DNA from: Hyphomicrobiales bacterium
GTDB lineage: Bacteria; Pseudomonadota; Alphaproteobacteria; Rhizobiales; Beijerinckiaceae
DNA length: 42,819 nucleotides
Assembly (NCBI GenBank): GCA_947454055.1
Contig: CANGIS010000023.1
Coordinates: 1-42,819, forward strand
Direction: 5' to 3'
Positions 1-8,654 of this stretch are shown here, piece by piece. A program made the translations under genes and the position numbers. Below the pieces are notes generated by a model that ran no database searches, was not told where the DNA came from, and saw only the letters and a list, made by a program, of their open reading frames with translations. Numbering within the stretch: the stretch's first letter is position 1; each line of letters opens with the position of its first letter.

Positions 1-813
1 GAAGGTGAGGCCACGGACGAGTTGCTTCTGGGAGAACCATCCAAGAATGAGAATCGGCGCGATCGCCATCGTGGAGGCCGCCGACAGCTTCGCCCAAAAA
101 AGACCTTCGGGGCTCGAATAGGAAGCAATGAACACCGTCAGCGGGGCTGCGTGAACATCGGTCAATTTCAACGTCCAAAAGGCTTCGTTCCAAGCCAGAA
201 TCACGTTCAACAAAAATGTCGACGCGATGCCCGGCAACGCCATGGGCGCTAAGACACGCGTCAGCTCCTGCCAAATGCCGGCGCCATCCATGCGGGCAGC
301 TTCCAAAATATCGACCGGAATTTCCTTGAAATAGGTAAACAGCATCCACACGACGAGCGGCAGATTCAGCATGAACATGATGATGAGCACCGGTATATGC
401 TGATCGATCAGCTGGTATTCTTTAAAGATGAGATAGATCGGCAAGAGCGCCCCAACGGGTGGCATCATTTTGGTCGACAACATCCATAAAAGCGTATCCT
501 TCGTTCGCTTGCTGGGGCTGAACGCCATCGACCAAGCCGCTGGAATCGCGAACAATAGACCGAGCAGTGTCGAACCGAAGGCGATCACGATCGAGTTCAT
601 CGCAAAGCGAAGATAATCGGACCGCTGCTGAACAATACCGAAATTCTCCAACGTCCATCCCGTTGAAAAAAGATGCGGCATCAGCACGGCATCCTGTTCG
701 GTTTTGAACGATGTCAGGACGGTCCACAAAATCGGCCAAAACAGCAAGATGCCGATGGTCCAGGCGATGATCGTCACGCCAAGTTTGCGCTTTAGGGAAA
801 CGTTGCGTGCCAT
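1..813 (-). CDS. smoG: Polyol/sugar ABC transporter permease (SmoG/MalG-like), 3' end cut by window edge
   Basis: Inner-membrane permease subunit of a carbohydrate importer. The reading frame starts at ATG 813 (MARNVSLKRK) and is still open at base 1. It has hydrophobic membrane segments throughout and, near residues 171-195, the EAA loop (EAARMDGAG... ending in PMALPG) that contacts the ATPase. By comparison with the MalG/SmoG family (about 275 residues) only a few C-terminal residues should be missing. It begins 3 bp after the stop of the preceding permease gene, so the two are co-transcribed and presumably translationally coupled. The ATPase gene and polyol dehydrogenases usually follow but lie outside the window. 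The family is clear; the sorbitol/mannitol specificity rests on the neighbouring binding protein. Confidence 0.88.
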   Translation of the reverse strand, partial: MARNVSLKRKLGVTIIAWTIGILLFWPILWTVLTSFKTEQDAVLMPHLFSTGWTLENFGIVQQRSDYLRFAMNSIVIAFGSTLLGLLFAIPAAWSMAFSPSKRTKDTLLWMLSTKMMPPVGALLPIYLIFKEYQLIDQHIPVLIIMFMLNLPLVVWMLFTYFKEIPVDILEAARMDGAGIWQELTRVLAPMALPGIASTFLLNVILAWNEAFWTLKLTDVHAAPLTVFIASYSSPEGLFWAKLSAASTMAIAPILILGWFSQKQLVRGLTF

Positions 814-816
814 CGT

Positions 817-1680
817 TCAGATCTCCAGATTCCGGCCGATGATTCTGACAAGGAAAATCGACACAAGATTGGCGAGAACAACCGCGATCAGGCCGCCGGC
901 CGACGCCTCACCAATGTCAAAATTCAGCAGGCCTTGGAAATAGACGAGATAGGTCAGATTGCCCGCCAAGCCGCCCACGCTGGTGACGTAAATCTCAGCA
1001 AAAATATTGAGCAGAAAAATCGTCTCGATCAGAATCACAACCGTGATGGGGCGCGCGAGATGCGGCAGGACAATATACCGGAAATAGGGAAGAGCCTTCG
1101 CACCATCCATGGCGGAGGCATCCTTTTGTTCCTCATCGAGCGATTGCAGAGCGGTGAGAATAATCAAGGCCGCAAAAGGCAGCCATTGCCAAGACGCGAT
1201 GATCGCAACGGAGAGCAACGGTAACTTGGCAAACCAGTCGAGCGGGGTAATGCCGACAAGTTCTTGGAGATACGCGAAAAGCCCGTAAATCGGGTTCATC
1301 AATAAATTTTTCCACACCAACGCGCTCACCGTCGGCATGATGAAAAAGGGTGAAATCACGAGGAGCCGGACGATCCCGCGCCCCCAGAAAGGCTGGTCCA
1401 GCAAGAGCGCCAGCCCCAGACCCCCCAACACCGAAACCGCTATGACAGAGGCAACCAGAATCAGGGTGTTAAGAACCGCGCCCGGAAAGGATTCGTCGGT
1501 GATGAAATAATAGTAATTGGATAGGCCAGCCCACCCGCCGATCTCGGGGTTGAGCAGATTGTAGCGCAAAAATGAAAAATAAATCGTCATGACCAGCGGC
1601 ACGATCATCCACAGAAAGAGGACGATCACGGCCGGTGCGACAGCCCATCGGGCCAGACTCTGTGAGTGACGCGTTGCCAT
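817..1680 (-). CDS. smoF: Polyol/sugar ABC transporter permease (SmoF/MalF-like)
   Basis: First permease subunit of the importer, 287 residues, located in the inner membrane. A hydrophobic segment at about residues 14-37 follows a short cytoplasmic N-terminus, and further membrane segments fit the six-helix MalF/UgpA-type fold. The EAA-type loop lies at about residues 187-210 (DASAMDGAK... VLPHLARP). It should pair with the following MalG-like subunit to form the channel. It is separated from the upstream binding-protein gene by 153 bp containing a strong hairpin, which probably lowers permease expression relative to the binding protein. Assigned to the SmoF type from the context of the binding protein; the exact substrate is inferred. 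Confidence 0.9.
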   Translation of the reverse strand: MATRHSQSLARWAVAPAVIVLFLWMIVPLVMTIYFSFLRYNLLNPEIGGWAGLSNYYYFITDESFPGAVLNTLILVASVIAVSVLGGLGLALLLDQPFWGRGIVRLLVISPFFIMPTVSALVWKNLLMNPIYGLFAYLQELVGITPLDWFAKLPLLSVAIIASWQWLPFAALIILTALQSLDEEQKDASAMDGAKALPYFRYIVLPHLARPITVVILIETIFLLNIFAEIYVTSVGGLAGNLTYLVYFQGLLNFDIGEASAGGLIAVVLANLVSIFLVRIIGRNLEI

Positions 1681-1779
1681 GCTCTAAATGCCTTAAAACC
1701 TACCGCATGCCACTTAAAGATCATGACGCTGCGAGCGTCATTTCAGGACATTGTCGACAAAGCGCCGAATTCCAAGCTT

Positions 1780-1825
1780 GGAAAGAAAACAGGCCGCCCG
1801 ACCTCAAGCGGGGCGGGCGGCCTGT
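1780..1825 (-). terminator. Intercistronic hairpin with T-rich tail between smoE and smoF
   Basis: The arms 1789-1800 and 1814-1825 are perfectly complementary over 12 bp and GC-rich, around a 13-nt loop. Read on the minus strand the stem is followed by TTTTCTTTCC. This has the shape of a rho-independent terminator placed just after the binding-protein stop codon. Because the permease genes follow on the same strand, it is more likely a partial terminator or an mRNA-stabilising structure than a full stop; such structures are common after binding-protein genes in ABC operons. Confidence 0.75.
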
Positions 1826-1833
1826 CCGGGAGA

Positions 1834-3141
1834 TTACTTGATGTAACCGGCCTTTGTCATCTGGGTGGTCGTGAAGGCCTGAGCCTGCTTCAGACCATCG
1901 TCAACCGAGGTCTGGCCAGCCAGAACCGACGAGAAGATTTCGCCGACCTTGGTACCGATGCCTTGGAATTCAGGAATGGCAACAAACTGGACACCGACAT
2001 AAGGAACCGGCTTCACCGTTGGCTTGGTTGGGTCGGCCGAATTGATCGAGTCCAACGTCATCTTGGCGAAAGGAACCTTCTGGTATTCAGGATTGGCGTA
2101 GAGCGAGGTGCGCGTGCCCGGAGGAACGTTGGCCCAGCCTTCTTTCGCCGCTACGAGCTCGAGATAATGCTGGCTGGTTGCCCAACCGACAAACTTCTGA
2201 GCGGCGTCAGCCTGCTTGGTGCCGGCTGGAATGGCCAGCGCCCACGACCAGAGCCAGTTGCCACGCTTGCCGAGGCCTGCATCCGGAGCGAGGGTAAACC
2301 CGACATTGGCAGCCACTTGGCTGGCCTTCGGATCAACCACGAACGAAGCTGCAGCCGTGGCATCGATCCACATGCCGCATTTGCCGGTCTGGAAGAGTGC
2401 AAGGTTTTCCGAGAAGCCGTTACCCGAAGCGCCGGCAGGGCCAGCATCCTTCATCAGGTCGATGTAGAACTGGAGGGTCTTCTTCCATTCTGGCTGATCG
2501 AACTGTGGGTTCCATTTTTCGTCAAACCAGCGTGCACCGAACGAGTTCGAAGTGGCGCCGAGGAACGCCATGTTCTCGCCCCAGCCCGCCTTGCCACGCA
2601 AACAAATGCCGTTAACGCCATTGGCGCGATCGGTCATTTTGCGGGCCGCTTCTGCGATGAAGTCCCAGGTCGGTGCATCAGGCATTTTCAGCCCGGCCTT
2701 TTCCATTAGGTCCTTGCGATACATCGTAAACGAGCTCTCGCCATAGAAAGGCGAGGCGTACAGCTTGCCTTCAACCGAGAGGCCGCCACGGATCGCTGGC
2801 AACAGATCATCAACCTTGTCGACGCCCGTCAAAGGAACGAGCCATCCCTTTTTGCCCCAAATCGGGGTTTCATAGGTGCCGATCGTCAAGACGTCATATT
2901 GACCGCCTTTGGTCGAAATGTCGGCCGTTACCTTTTCGCGCAGTACGTTTTCTTCGAGCGTCACCCAGTTCAGCTTGATGCCTGGGTTCGCCGACGTGAA
3001 GTCATCGGTCAGCTTCTGCATGCGGATCATGTCACCATTGTTCACGGTGGCAATCGTCAGGGTCGTGTCGGCAAGAGCGCCAGATGCCAGCAGCATCGCT
3101 ATGCCAGCCCCTAAACCAGTCTTCATCAGTAAGGATTTCAT
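1834..3141 (-). CDS. smoE: Sorbitol/mannitol-type ABC transporter substrate-binding protein
   Basis: Periplasmic solute-binding protein of 435 residues. A Sec signal peptide is clear: Lys-containing n-region, hydrophobic core, and a likely cleavage after ALA at residue 24. The mature start (LTIATVNNGDMIRMQKL) and the phrase KGGQYDVLTIGTYE match the SmoE group of the extracellular binding protein family 1, known from Rhodobacter for sorbitol/mannitol. It is the first gene of the operon with two permeases downstream, and its regulator is encoded immediately upstream on the same strand. High expression relative to the permeases is suggested by the hairpin after its stop. The binding-protein assignment is firm; the ligand is inferred from similarity and could be another polyol or sugar. 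Confidence 0.9.
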   Translation of the reverse strand: MKSLLMKTGLGAGIAMLLASGALADTTLTIATVNNGDMIRMQKLTDDFTSANPGIKLNWVTLEENVLREKVTADISTKGGQYDVLTIGTYETPIWGKKGWLVPLTGVDKVDDLLPAIRGGLSVEGKLYASPFYGESSFTMYRKDLMEKAGLKMPDAPTWDFIAEAARKMTDRANGVNGICLRGKAGWGENMAFLGATSNSFGARWFDEKWNPQFDQPEWKKTLQFYIDLMKDAGPAGASGNGFSENLALFQTGKCGMWIDATAAASFVVDPKASQVAANVGFTLAPDAGLGKRGNWLWSWALAIPAGTKQADAAQKFVGWATSQHYLELVAAKEGWANVPPGTRTSLYANPEYQKVPFAKMTLDSINSADPTKPTVKPVPYVGVQFVAIPEFQGIGTKVGEIFSSVLAGQTSVDDGLKQAQAFTTTQMTKAGYIK

Positions 3142-3303
3142 TGAGATTCCCCATAATTGAGCGCTTTCCCGCCCGCAGGCGAAATTACGTCTCGTTTCCT
3201 CCCGAGGGTTCGTGCGGTCCGTAACCGATACCGCAACTCATCTGTCGGCCCTCGCATCCGATCAGAACGTTAATTAAGCATAAACTCGCACATTAAGGGC
3301 AAT

Positions 3304-3309
3304 TGTCAA
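3304..3309 (-). promoter_or_regulatory. Possible -35 element (TTGACA) for the smoEFG operon
   Basis: The 282-bp space between the regulator stop and the smoE start is AT-rich around 3260-3400. On the minus strand a perfect TTGACA occurs at 3304-3309, about 165 bp upstream of smoE. No convincing -10 hexamer follows at 16-18 bp (a TATGCT lies at 21 bp), so this is tentative. I see no clear palindrome that I would call the operator of the adjacent regulator. Confidence 0.3.
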
Positions 3310-3423
3310 GTCAGCGGGCAAATAATCAAAAACGATATTCTTGCAAAAAATAAAAGTCTAACCCATTGAATTTAATACTAAATATTTTTTTGTTCACAGA
3401 GCCGGAGCCAGCTCCAGAATTGG

Positions 3424-4386
3424 CTATCGCCCAGTTTTTAACAAATTTTCTGCCATGGCGTCATTGGTAATCAACCCATTGATCAAGCGCCCTTTCATAG
3501 CGGCCCTGATGGCGCGTAACCGTCCCGGCTCCATTGAAACGCCGATGATATTTGTCTTTGAATTTCGCCGCGGCGGTACGCCCACGACGCGGTCATTGGT
3601 AATGCCCTTGATCATATTGCCGTCATCATCATACGCCCAACCGGTAATCTCTCCGGCTGACCCCAGCACCATCATGGCCCGCATATCTGCAATCGTGACG
3701 AAGCCGTCTTTGACCAAGGGAGCGTCCTCAACCATTGATCCGATGCCCACAAAGGTCACATCGGCCGATTGCGCCAGTTCGATGACCTGTCGGATATTGC
3801 GCTGGACGTTGATCGAATCCCGCTCCGCCTTTGAAACAGCCACAACCGAGCAGGGCATCGGATAATAGGGCGCGTGAACAATTTCGGCGGCTCGGCTGAC
3901 CGCATCCAGCAAAGAGGCTGAGCCGTCGGGGGCGATATTGCCCACCAAAGACACCAATTTATGCTGCGGGCAATCCATTGACCGCAATTGATCGGCTGCC
4001 GCTCGCAGCTCCTCGCCGGTTCCCATCGCAATAATCGTTGGCTCTTTGCGCGACAGATAGCGCTCGAGTTCGGCTGCGGCGGCGTTGGCGATGCCAAGCG
4101 TCGTCGAATGGCTCGCGGGATCGCTTGGGGTTACCTCGCAAAAGCGCAATCCAAAGCGGTCTTTGAGCGCTTCGGACAAATCCAGACAGCGGGCGACCGG
4201 ATGATCTAGACGAACCTTGACGAGTTTTTCGGTGATCGCCATCGCCACCAGACGCTGTGCCGACTGCCGCGAAATTTGCATTTTTTGGGCAATTTCATCT
4301 TGCGTGTTTCCGGCGACATAATACAGCCAGCCTGCCCGCGCAGCGTCGTCCAATCGTTGTGTCTGACTATCAGGGTATCGCGCCAT
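3424..4386 (-). CDS. SorC/DeoR-type sugar-binding transcriptional regulator of the polyol transporter
   Basis: Cytoplasmic DNA-binding regulator of 320 residues. The N-terminal helix-turn-helix (about residues 25-55: NTQDEIAQKM, then ISRQSAQRLV) is followed by a SorC-type sugar-binding domain related to sugar isomerases, with the blocks TIIAMGTGEEL and SLVGNIAPDGSAS and the C-terminal GVSMEPGRLRAIRAAM. It lies immediately upstream of smoE on the same strand, so it probably controls the importer in response to a sugar or polyol phosphate. It is divergent from the GMC oxidoreductase gene, with a 286-bp gap that should hold promoters for both. Family certain; target and ligand inferred from position. 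Confidence 0.88.
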   Translation of the reverse strand: MARYPDSQTQRLDDAARAGWLYYVAGNTQDEIAQKMQISRQSAQRLVAMAITEKLVKVRLDHPVARCLDLSEALKDRFGLRFCEVTPSDPASHSTTLGIANAAAAELERYLSRKEPTIIAMGTGEELRAAADQLRSMDCPQHKLVSLVGNIAPDGSASLLDAVSRAAEIVHAPYYPMPCSVVAVSKAERDSINVQRNIRQVIELAQSADVTFVGIGSMVEDAPLVKDGFVTIADMRAMMVLGSAGEITGWAYDDDGNMIKGITNDRVVGVPPRRNSKTNIIGVSMEPGRLRAIRAAMKGRLINGLITNDAMAENLLKTGR

Positions 4387-4672
4387 TCGAATTTTCCCGC
4401 CTTAATATGCCAAGCCTATCGCCGATTCATCGGGCTTGTCTAATGGCTTTGACGTGGCTAGGCGCGCCAATGTCAATTTTTTAGCGCGCGGTAACGATTG
4501 CCATCGCCCATGGCCGGCCCTTTGCACAGAACTGACGGCTCGGGGTCGAGCGGGGTTCAACCATTGACCGCGCGAGCGGACCGCTTCACGATTGCGCACC
4601 CGACACGAGCCCCGCTGTGTTACGGCCAACAGCGCCGGACATAGCAAAAGCAGGAAAAGACGAGAAGCGGAC

Positions 4673-6283
4673 ATGAAACAATCCTATGATTACATCCTGG
4701 TGGGGGGCGGCTCGGCGGCCTGTGTTGCGGCGTGGAAGTTGACGGTTGAACGCGGCGCACGCGTCCTTTTACTGGAGCGGGGCCCGCGCCGACCTTCGCT
4801 TTTCAGACAGTTTTTGCTGTCGATGCCTGCTGCATGGATGATGGCCATACGCGGCAATCCCGTGGTTGAAATGCACACACCCGTGGCCCAAAAACACCTG
4901 AACGGCCGTTCCCCCGCCGTTGGCCAAGCGAATGTTTTAGGTGGCGGAACCTCCGTGAACGCCATGGTTTATACGCGCGGCCAACGCGAAGATTACGATC
5001 ATTGGGATGCATTTCTAGGCCATCCCTTGCTATGGAATTTCGACAAAATCCTACCCCACTTCAAAGCGCTCGAGGATAATCAGCGGTTTCAGAACGATTG
5101 GCACGGCATTTTTGGGCCGCAACCCGTTTCTGATACCGGTACGACCTGCCAAATCACAGACGACTATATACGCGCCGTGCAAGGCATGGGGGTACCGTTC
5201 ACGCCGGATTTTAACGGACAGTCCCAGTTCGGGGTCGGCACCATGCAATACACGACGTTGAACAAACGCCGTTATAACGGTGTCGAAGCCTTCCTGAAAC
5301 CGGCACAAGCAACCGGCCGCCTGACGATCGTCACCGATGCCACCGTGTCCGGCATCAAGCTCAACGGCCGGCGTTGCGAGGGTGTAACCTATTTCCGGAA
5401 CGGCCAGGAAGAACAGGCCTATTGCAACGATGCCGTTCTTATGGCGGCAGGGACCTTCAATACGCCAAAAGTATTGATGTTATCTGGCATAGGGCCTGCC
5501 GATCACCTGAAAGCCATGGGCATTGCGCCGAAATTCGATCTGCCCGGCATAGGTCAGAACTTGCAAGACCATCACGAAGTACCCGTTGTTGCCGCAACCA
5601 AGGGGCATTTCGGCTATTTCCGGGAAGATCGCGGTCTTCGGGCCATCAAGAATGGTCTGCAATATCTGATGTTCAAGACCGGGCCCGTCACCAGCAATGG
5701 CGTCGAAGCTTGCGCCTATATCGATCCGGAACAGGGGTCTCGTCCGACGATCAAGATGTATTGTGTGCCGTCTGTCTATCTGGACAGCGATAATTCGGAT
5801 GTTCCCGACCAGGATGGTGTGACCCTGAACGCTTGTCTCCTGCGGCCTAAATCGCGCGGGACCGTGACGCTTCGTAGCACTAACCCTTCCGATCGTCCCG
5901 TCGTCGACAATAACTATCTGGCCGACCCCGACGATCTCAGGCTCGAGATTTTGGGCCTTCGATATGCCCGCGAAATCTTGGCATCGCAGCCGATTTCAAG
6001 TCGTATCAGCTATGAAATCATCCCCGGTTCGCAGGTCACCTCCGACGAAGATCTCGCATCCCATTGCCGTCGAACCGTCAAAACCAATTGGCATCCGGTT
6101 GGCACCTGCCGCATGGGACAAGAGGATGACGCTATGGCGGTCGTCGATCCCTTCCTCCGGGTGCGCGGCATAGACGGGTTGAGGATTATCGACGCCTCCG
6201 TCATGCCCTTTATTCCGTCGGGCAATACCAATGCACCAACCATGGCGGTTGCAAGCCAAGCTATTGATTTCATTTCTAAATAG
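4673..6283 (+). CDS. GMC-family FAD-dependent oxidoreductase (choline dehydrogenase-like)
   Basis: Flavoenzyme of 536 residues that probably oxidises an alcohol or polyol. The FAD dinucleotide motif is at the start (YDYILVGGGSAACVAAWKL), the GMC signature follows (GGGTSVNAMVYTRGQREDYD), and the C-terminal block has the likely catalytic His (WHPVGTCRMG) and Asn (GNTNAPTMAV). The start at ATG 4673 puts the FAD motif about 7 residues in, as usual for the family; an upstream in-frame ATG at 4592 would add 27 atypical residues. No signal peptide is evident. It sits divergently from the polyol regulator, so oxidation of an imported polyol is plausible, but the substrate cannot be read from sequence. 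Confidence 0.9.
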   Translation: MKQSYDYILVGGGSAACVAAWKLTVERGARVLLLERGPRRPSLFRQFLLSMPAAWMMAIRGNPVVEMHTPVAQKHLNGRSPAVGQANVLGGGTSVNAMVYTRGQREDYDHWDAFLGHPLLWNFDKILPHFKALEDNQRFQNDWHGIFGPQPVSDTGTTCQITDDYIRAVQGMGVPFTPDFNGQSQFGVGTMQYTTLNKRRYNGVEAFLKPAQATGRLTIVTDATVSGIKLNGRRCEGVTYFRNGQEEQAYCNDAVLMAAGTFNTPKVLMLSGIGPADHLKAMGIAPKFDLPGIGQNLQDHHEVPVVAATKGHFGYFREDRGLRAIKNGLQYLMFKTGPVTSNGVEACAYIDPEQGSRPTIKMYCVPSVYLDSDNSDVPDQDGVTLNACLLRPKSRGTVTLRSTNPSDRPVVDNNYLADPDDLRLEILGLRYAREILASQPISSRISYEIIPGSQVTSDEDLASHCRRTVKTNWHPVGTCRMGQEDDAMAVVDPFLRVRGIDGLRIIDASVMPFIPSGNTNAPTMAVASQAIDFISK

Positions 6284-6302
6284 AAGATAAAGGCTGCCGC
6301 AT

Positions 6303-6689
6303 ATGAACAAGCAAGAGCTCGTTGTCGCCTATCGCGCTTATCTGGATTGCCTCAACCGGCAAGATTGGGCCAATTTGGGCCTATTTGTGCATGATGCCGC
6401 AACTCATAACGGTAAATTGATCGGTCTGGCTGGCTACCTTCAGATGTTGGAGGGGGATTTTGAGGCGATACCCGACCTTCACTTCACGATTGAAGGGGTG
6501 ATATCCGATCCCCCCTTTATCGCCAGTCGGCTAAGATTTGATTGCTGCCCCAAAGGCCTGTTTCTCGGACTTCCCGTGAATGGCAAAAGGGTCAAATTCA
6601 TGGAAAATGTTTTCTATGAATATGCCGACGGCAAAATCAAAAACGTCCACTCCATCGTCGATAAGGGCATGATCGAAGCACAACTTTAA
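6303..6689 (+). CDS. SnoaL-like / NTF2-fold protein
   Basis: Small protein of 128 residues with the layout of SnoaL-like ester-cyclase/NTF2-fold proteins: an N-terminal helix (VVAYRAYLDCLNRQDW), then LFVHDAATHNGK, LAGYLQMLEGDFEAIPDLHFTIEGVISD, and a C-terminal strand (VNGKRVKFMENVFYEYADGKIKNVHSIVDKG trimmed here to its pattern of alternating polar and hydrophobic residues). A ribosome-binding sequence AAAGG lies 9 bp before ATG 6303. The gene starts 19 bp after the GMC oxidoreductase stop and is probably co-transcribed. Such proteins may isomerise, hydrate or bind small molecules. Its role with the oxidoreductase is unknown. Confidence 0.8.
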   Translation: MNKQELVVAYRAYLDCLNRQDWANLGLFVHDAATHNGKLIGLAGYLQMLEGDFEAIPDLHFTIEGVISDPPFIASRLRFDCCPKGLFLGLPVNGKRVKFMENVFYEYADGKIKNVHSIVDKGMIEAQL

Positions 6690-6872
6690 TGCAAAACGGG
6701 CCGCAGGCGCACACGATCATACCGGTTGAGCTTGTGGAATTTAGCTGCGCAACGGCCAAAAAATTGTGCTGCAGCATCATCGAATTCTATCTAACCTATT
6801 GAAGTCATTGGTTCGCCATGCGGATTGAAGATTATAATTCGTGCCTCGTTGAATTAGGGTCCCCATATTGAG

Positions 6873-7976
6873 ATGACAGAGCGAATGCGAACCACAGTTG
6901 CTGTCGTAGGAGGAGGGCTGGCCGGGCTTTATACAGCCCGTCTCCTGGCGGATGCCGGGATCGGATTCCAACTCCTGGAAGCCAGAAATCGGTTCGGCGG
7001 CCGCATCCTGTCAGTGAACGGCGAAGGGGCCCCCGCGCCTGAGGGGTACGATCTCGGGCCGTCGTGGTTTTGGCCGGGGATGCACCCGCGAATGGCCCGC
7101 ATCGTGGAGGAGCTTGGGCTCATTGCCTTTGCACAACATTCGGACGGCGATGTCGCGTTAGAGCGATCGCGCTTCGAGGCGCCACAGCGCTTTCCCACAA
7201 TGCAGCAGGAACCCCGGTCCATGCGGTTTGAAGGCGGAACCGGCGCCCTGGTCTCGGCTCTCGTGAGGGCCCTGCCAGCCGAAGGGCTGCGTCTCGGCGC
7301 CCGGGTCACGCGCGTCGCCATGCGGGATGGTGGCCTCGCCGTTTTCTTCAACGAGGACGACGGTGCAGAGGCGGAAATTCGTGCCGATCAGCTCATCCTC
7401 GCATTGCCCCCGCGGCTTCTGGCTGCAACGGTTGATTTCGCGCCCACGCTGGACAACGAGACGCTACAACGCTGGCGTCAGACAGCTACATGGATGGCGC
7501 CGCATGCGAAGTTCTTAGCCCTTTACGAGCGCCCGTTCTGGCGGCAGTCCCGCCTGTCCGGCACGGCGCAGAGCGCGGTAGGTCCCCTAACGGAAATTCA
7601 CGATGCGACCCTCGCATCTGGTCCGGCTGCTTTGTTCGGCTTCGTCGGGCTGGATCATCTGCAGCGGAAGGCTGTCGGTGAGGAGGCCCTCGTACGGGCC
7701 GCCGTCGCACAGCTCATGCGCCTGTTCGGCCCTATGGCCGGCACGCCGCAGGCGACCTTGTTCAAGGACTGGACGGCAGACGAGCTCACCGCGACGCAGG
7801 CCGATGCGCAGGCGGAAGGGCATCCGCTACCCCACCTTGGTCCCTGGATATTGGGGGATTGGGCCGACCGCATGTCCCTTGCCGGCAGCGAGACGAGCGC
7901 CACCGATCCGGGTTATCTCGCCGGTGCCCTTGATGCTGCCGAGCGTGCGGTCAAGGAGACGATCTCGCGTCTGTGA
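6873..7976 (+). CDS. FAD-dependent amine oxidase family protein (flavin monoamine oxidase-like)
   Basis: Flavoprotein of 367 residues. The N-terminal Rossmann motif VAVVGGGLAGLYTARLL and the following LLEARNRFGGRI (about residues 31-45) are typical of the NAD(P)-binding-8/amine oxidase family. The C-terminal FAD-contacting block is present but less canonical, around residues 330-355 (WADRMSLAGSETS, GYLAGALDAAERA). The start may be ATG 6873 or 6885; neither has a strong ribosome-binding site. Base composition is clearly more GC-rich than the flanks (46 of 60 bases G or C at 7261-7320), consistent with transfer. It converges with the DUF938 gene, 15 bp between stops. Substrate unknown. Confidence 0.85.
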   Translation: MTERMRTTVAVVGGGLAGLYTARLLADAGIGFQLLEARNRFGGRILSVNGEGAPAPEGYDLGPSWFWPGMHPRMARIVEELGLIAFAQHSDGDVALERSRFEAPQRFPTMQQEPRSMRFEGGTGALVSALVRALPAEGLRLGARVTRVAMRDGGLAVFFNEDDGAEAEIRADQLILALPPRLLAATVDFAPTLDNETLQRWRQTATWMAPHAKFLALYERPFWRQSRLSGTAQSAVGPLTEIHDATLASGPAALFGFVGLDHLQRKAVGEEALVRAAVAQLMRLFGPMAGTPQATLFKDWTADELTATQADAQAEGHPLPHLGPWILGDWADRMSLAGSETSATDPGYLAGALDAAERAVKETISRL

Positions 7977-7991
7977 TCCAGCGTCGGTCGC

Positions 7992-8654
7992 TCACCCGCA
8001 GCGATGGAAGACCAGCAGCCGGTTGTTTGCGGGCATGTCGATGATCTCGCTGAGCTCGAGGCCGGATGGGCCGGCGAGGTCTTCGAGTTCGGCGATGTCG
8101 CGCAGGCCCCAGGACGGATTGCGCTCCTTGAGGGACGCGTCGAAGGCGGCATTGGACGGCGCATTGTGAACGCCATTGTGCAGGAAGGGACCATAGAGGC
8201 AGAGCAGGCCGCCGCCGCCCAGCACGCGGCCGGCTCCCTTTAGCAGTCCGAGGGTAGCTGCCCAGGGCGCGATGTGGACCATGTTGATCGAGACAACGGC
8301 ATCGAACGGCGCCAAGGCCTCGACATCCCATATCGCCGCGCTCGCATCAACATCGAGCGGCGACAGGACGTTCGTCAGCGCTTTGAATCTGATCCAGCTC
8401 GCCGTACTGGCGCGCGAGGCTGCATCGGGATCGGTCGGCAGCCAGCAGAGCCCGGGCATCGCCTCGGCGAAGGACACGGCATGCTCGCCCGTTCCACAGC
8501 CGATCTCGAGTACCTTACCACGAAGAAGACGTTTGAAGACGTTTAGGATCGGTTCGGCGTTTCGCCCGGCTGATGGGGAGTACATGCGGTGGTCCGCATC
8601 CTGTAAACGCAGTTCAAGGGCAACGGGCAGGGACTTCTCAGTGTCGTTGGGCAT
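7992..8654 (-). CDS. DUF938 family SAM-dependent methyltransferase-like protein
   Basis: 220-residue cytoplasmic protein. A class I methyltransferase motif is clear (VLEIGCGTGEHAVSFA), followed by an acidic post-motif (LPTDPD) and the DUF938 hallmarks INMVHIAPW and LYGPFLHNG, then SNAAFDASLKERNPSWGLRD. Length matches the family. DUF938 proteins are uncharacterised or poorly characterised; a methyl-transfer role is predicted from the fold only. It shares the high GC content of the amine oxidase gene, and both lie beside tRNA-Glu, suggesting they arrived together. Start ATG 8654 chosen because residues before the conserved DADHRMYSPSAGRN block are of normal length. Confidence 0.88.
   Translation of the reverse strand: MPNDTEKSLPVALELRLQDADHRMYSPSAGRNAEPILNVFKRLLRGKVLEIGCGTGEHAVSFAEAMPGLCWLPTDPDAASRASTASWIRFKALTNVLSPLDVDASAAIWDVEALAPFDAVVSINMVHIAPWAATLGLLKGAGRVLGGGGLLCLYGPFLHNGVHNAPSNAAFDASLKERNPSWGLRDIAELEDLAGPSGLELSEIIDMPANNRLLVFHRCG

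Noticed and set aside
1666-2709. Long plus-strand open frame across smoE
   Set aside because: It lies wholly antisense to a well-supported binding-protein gene and has no family resemblance; such shadows are common in GC-rich DNA.
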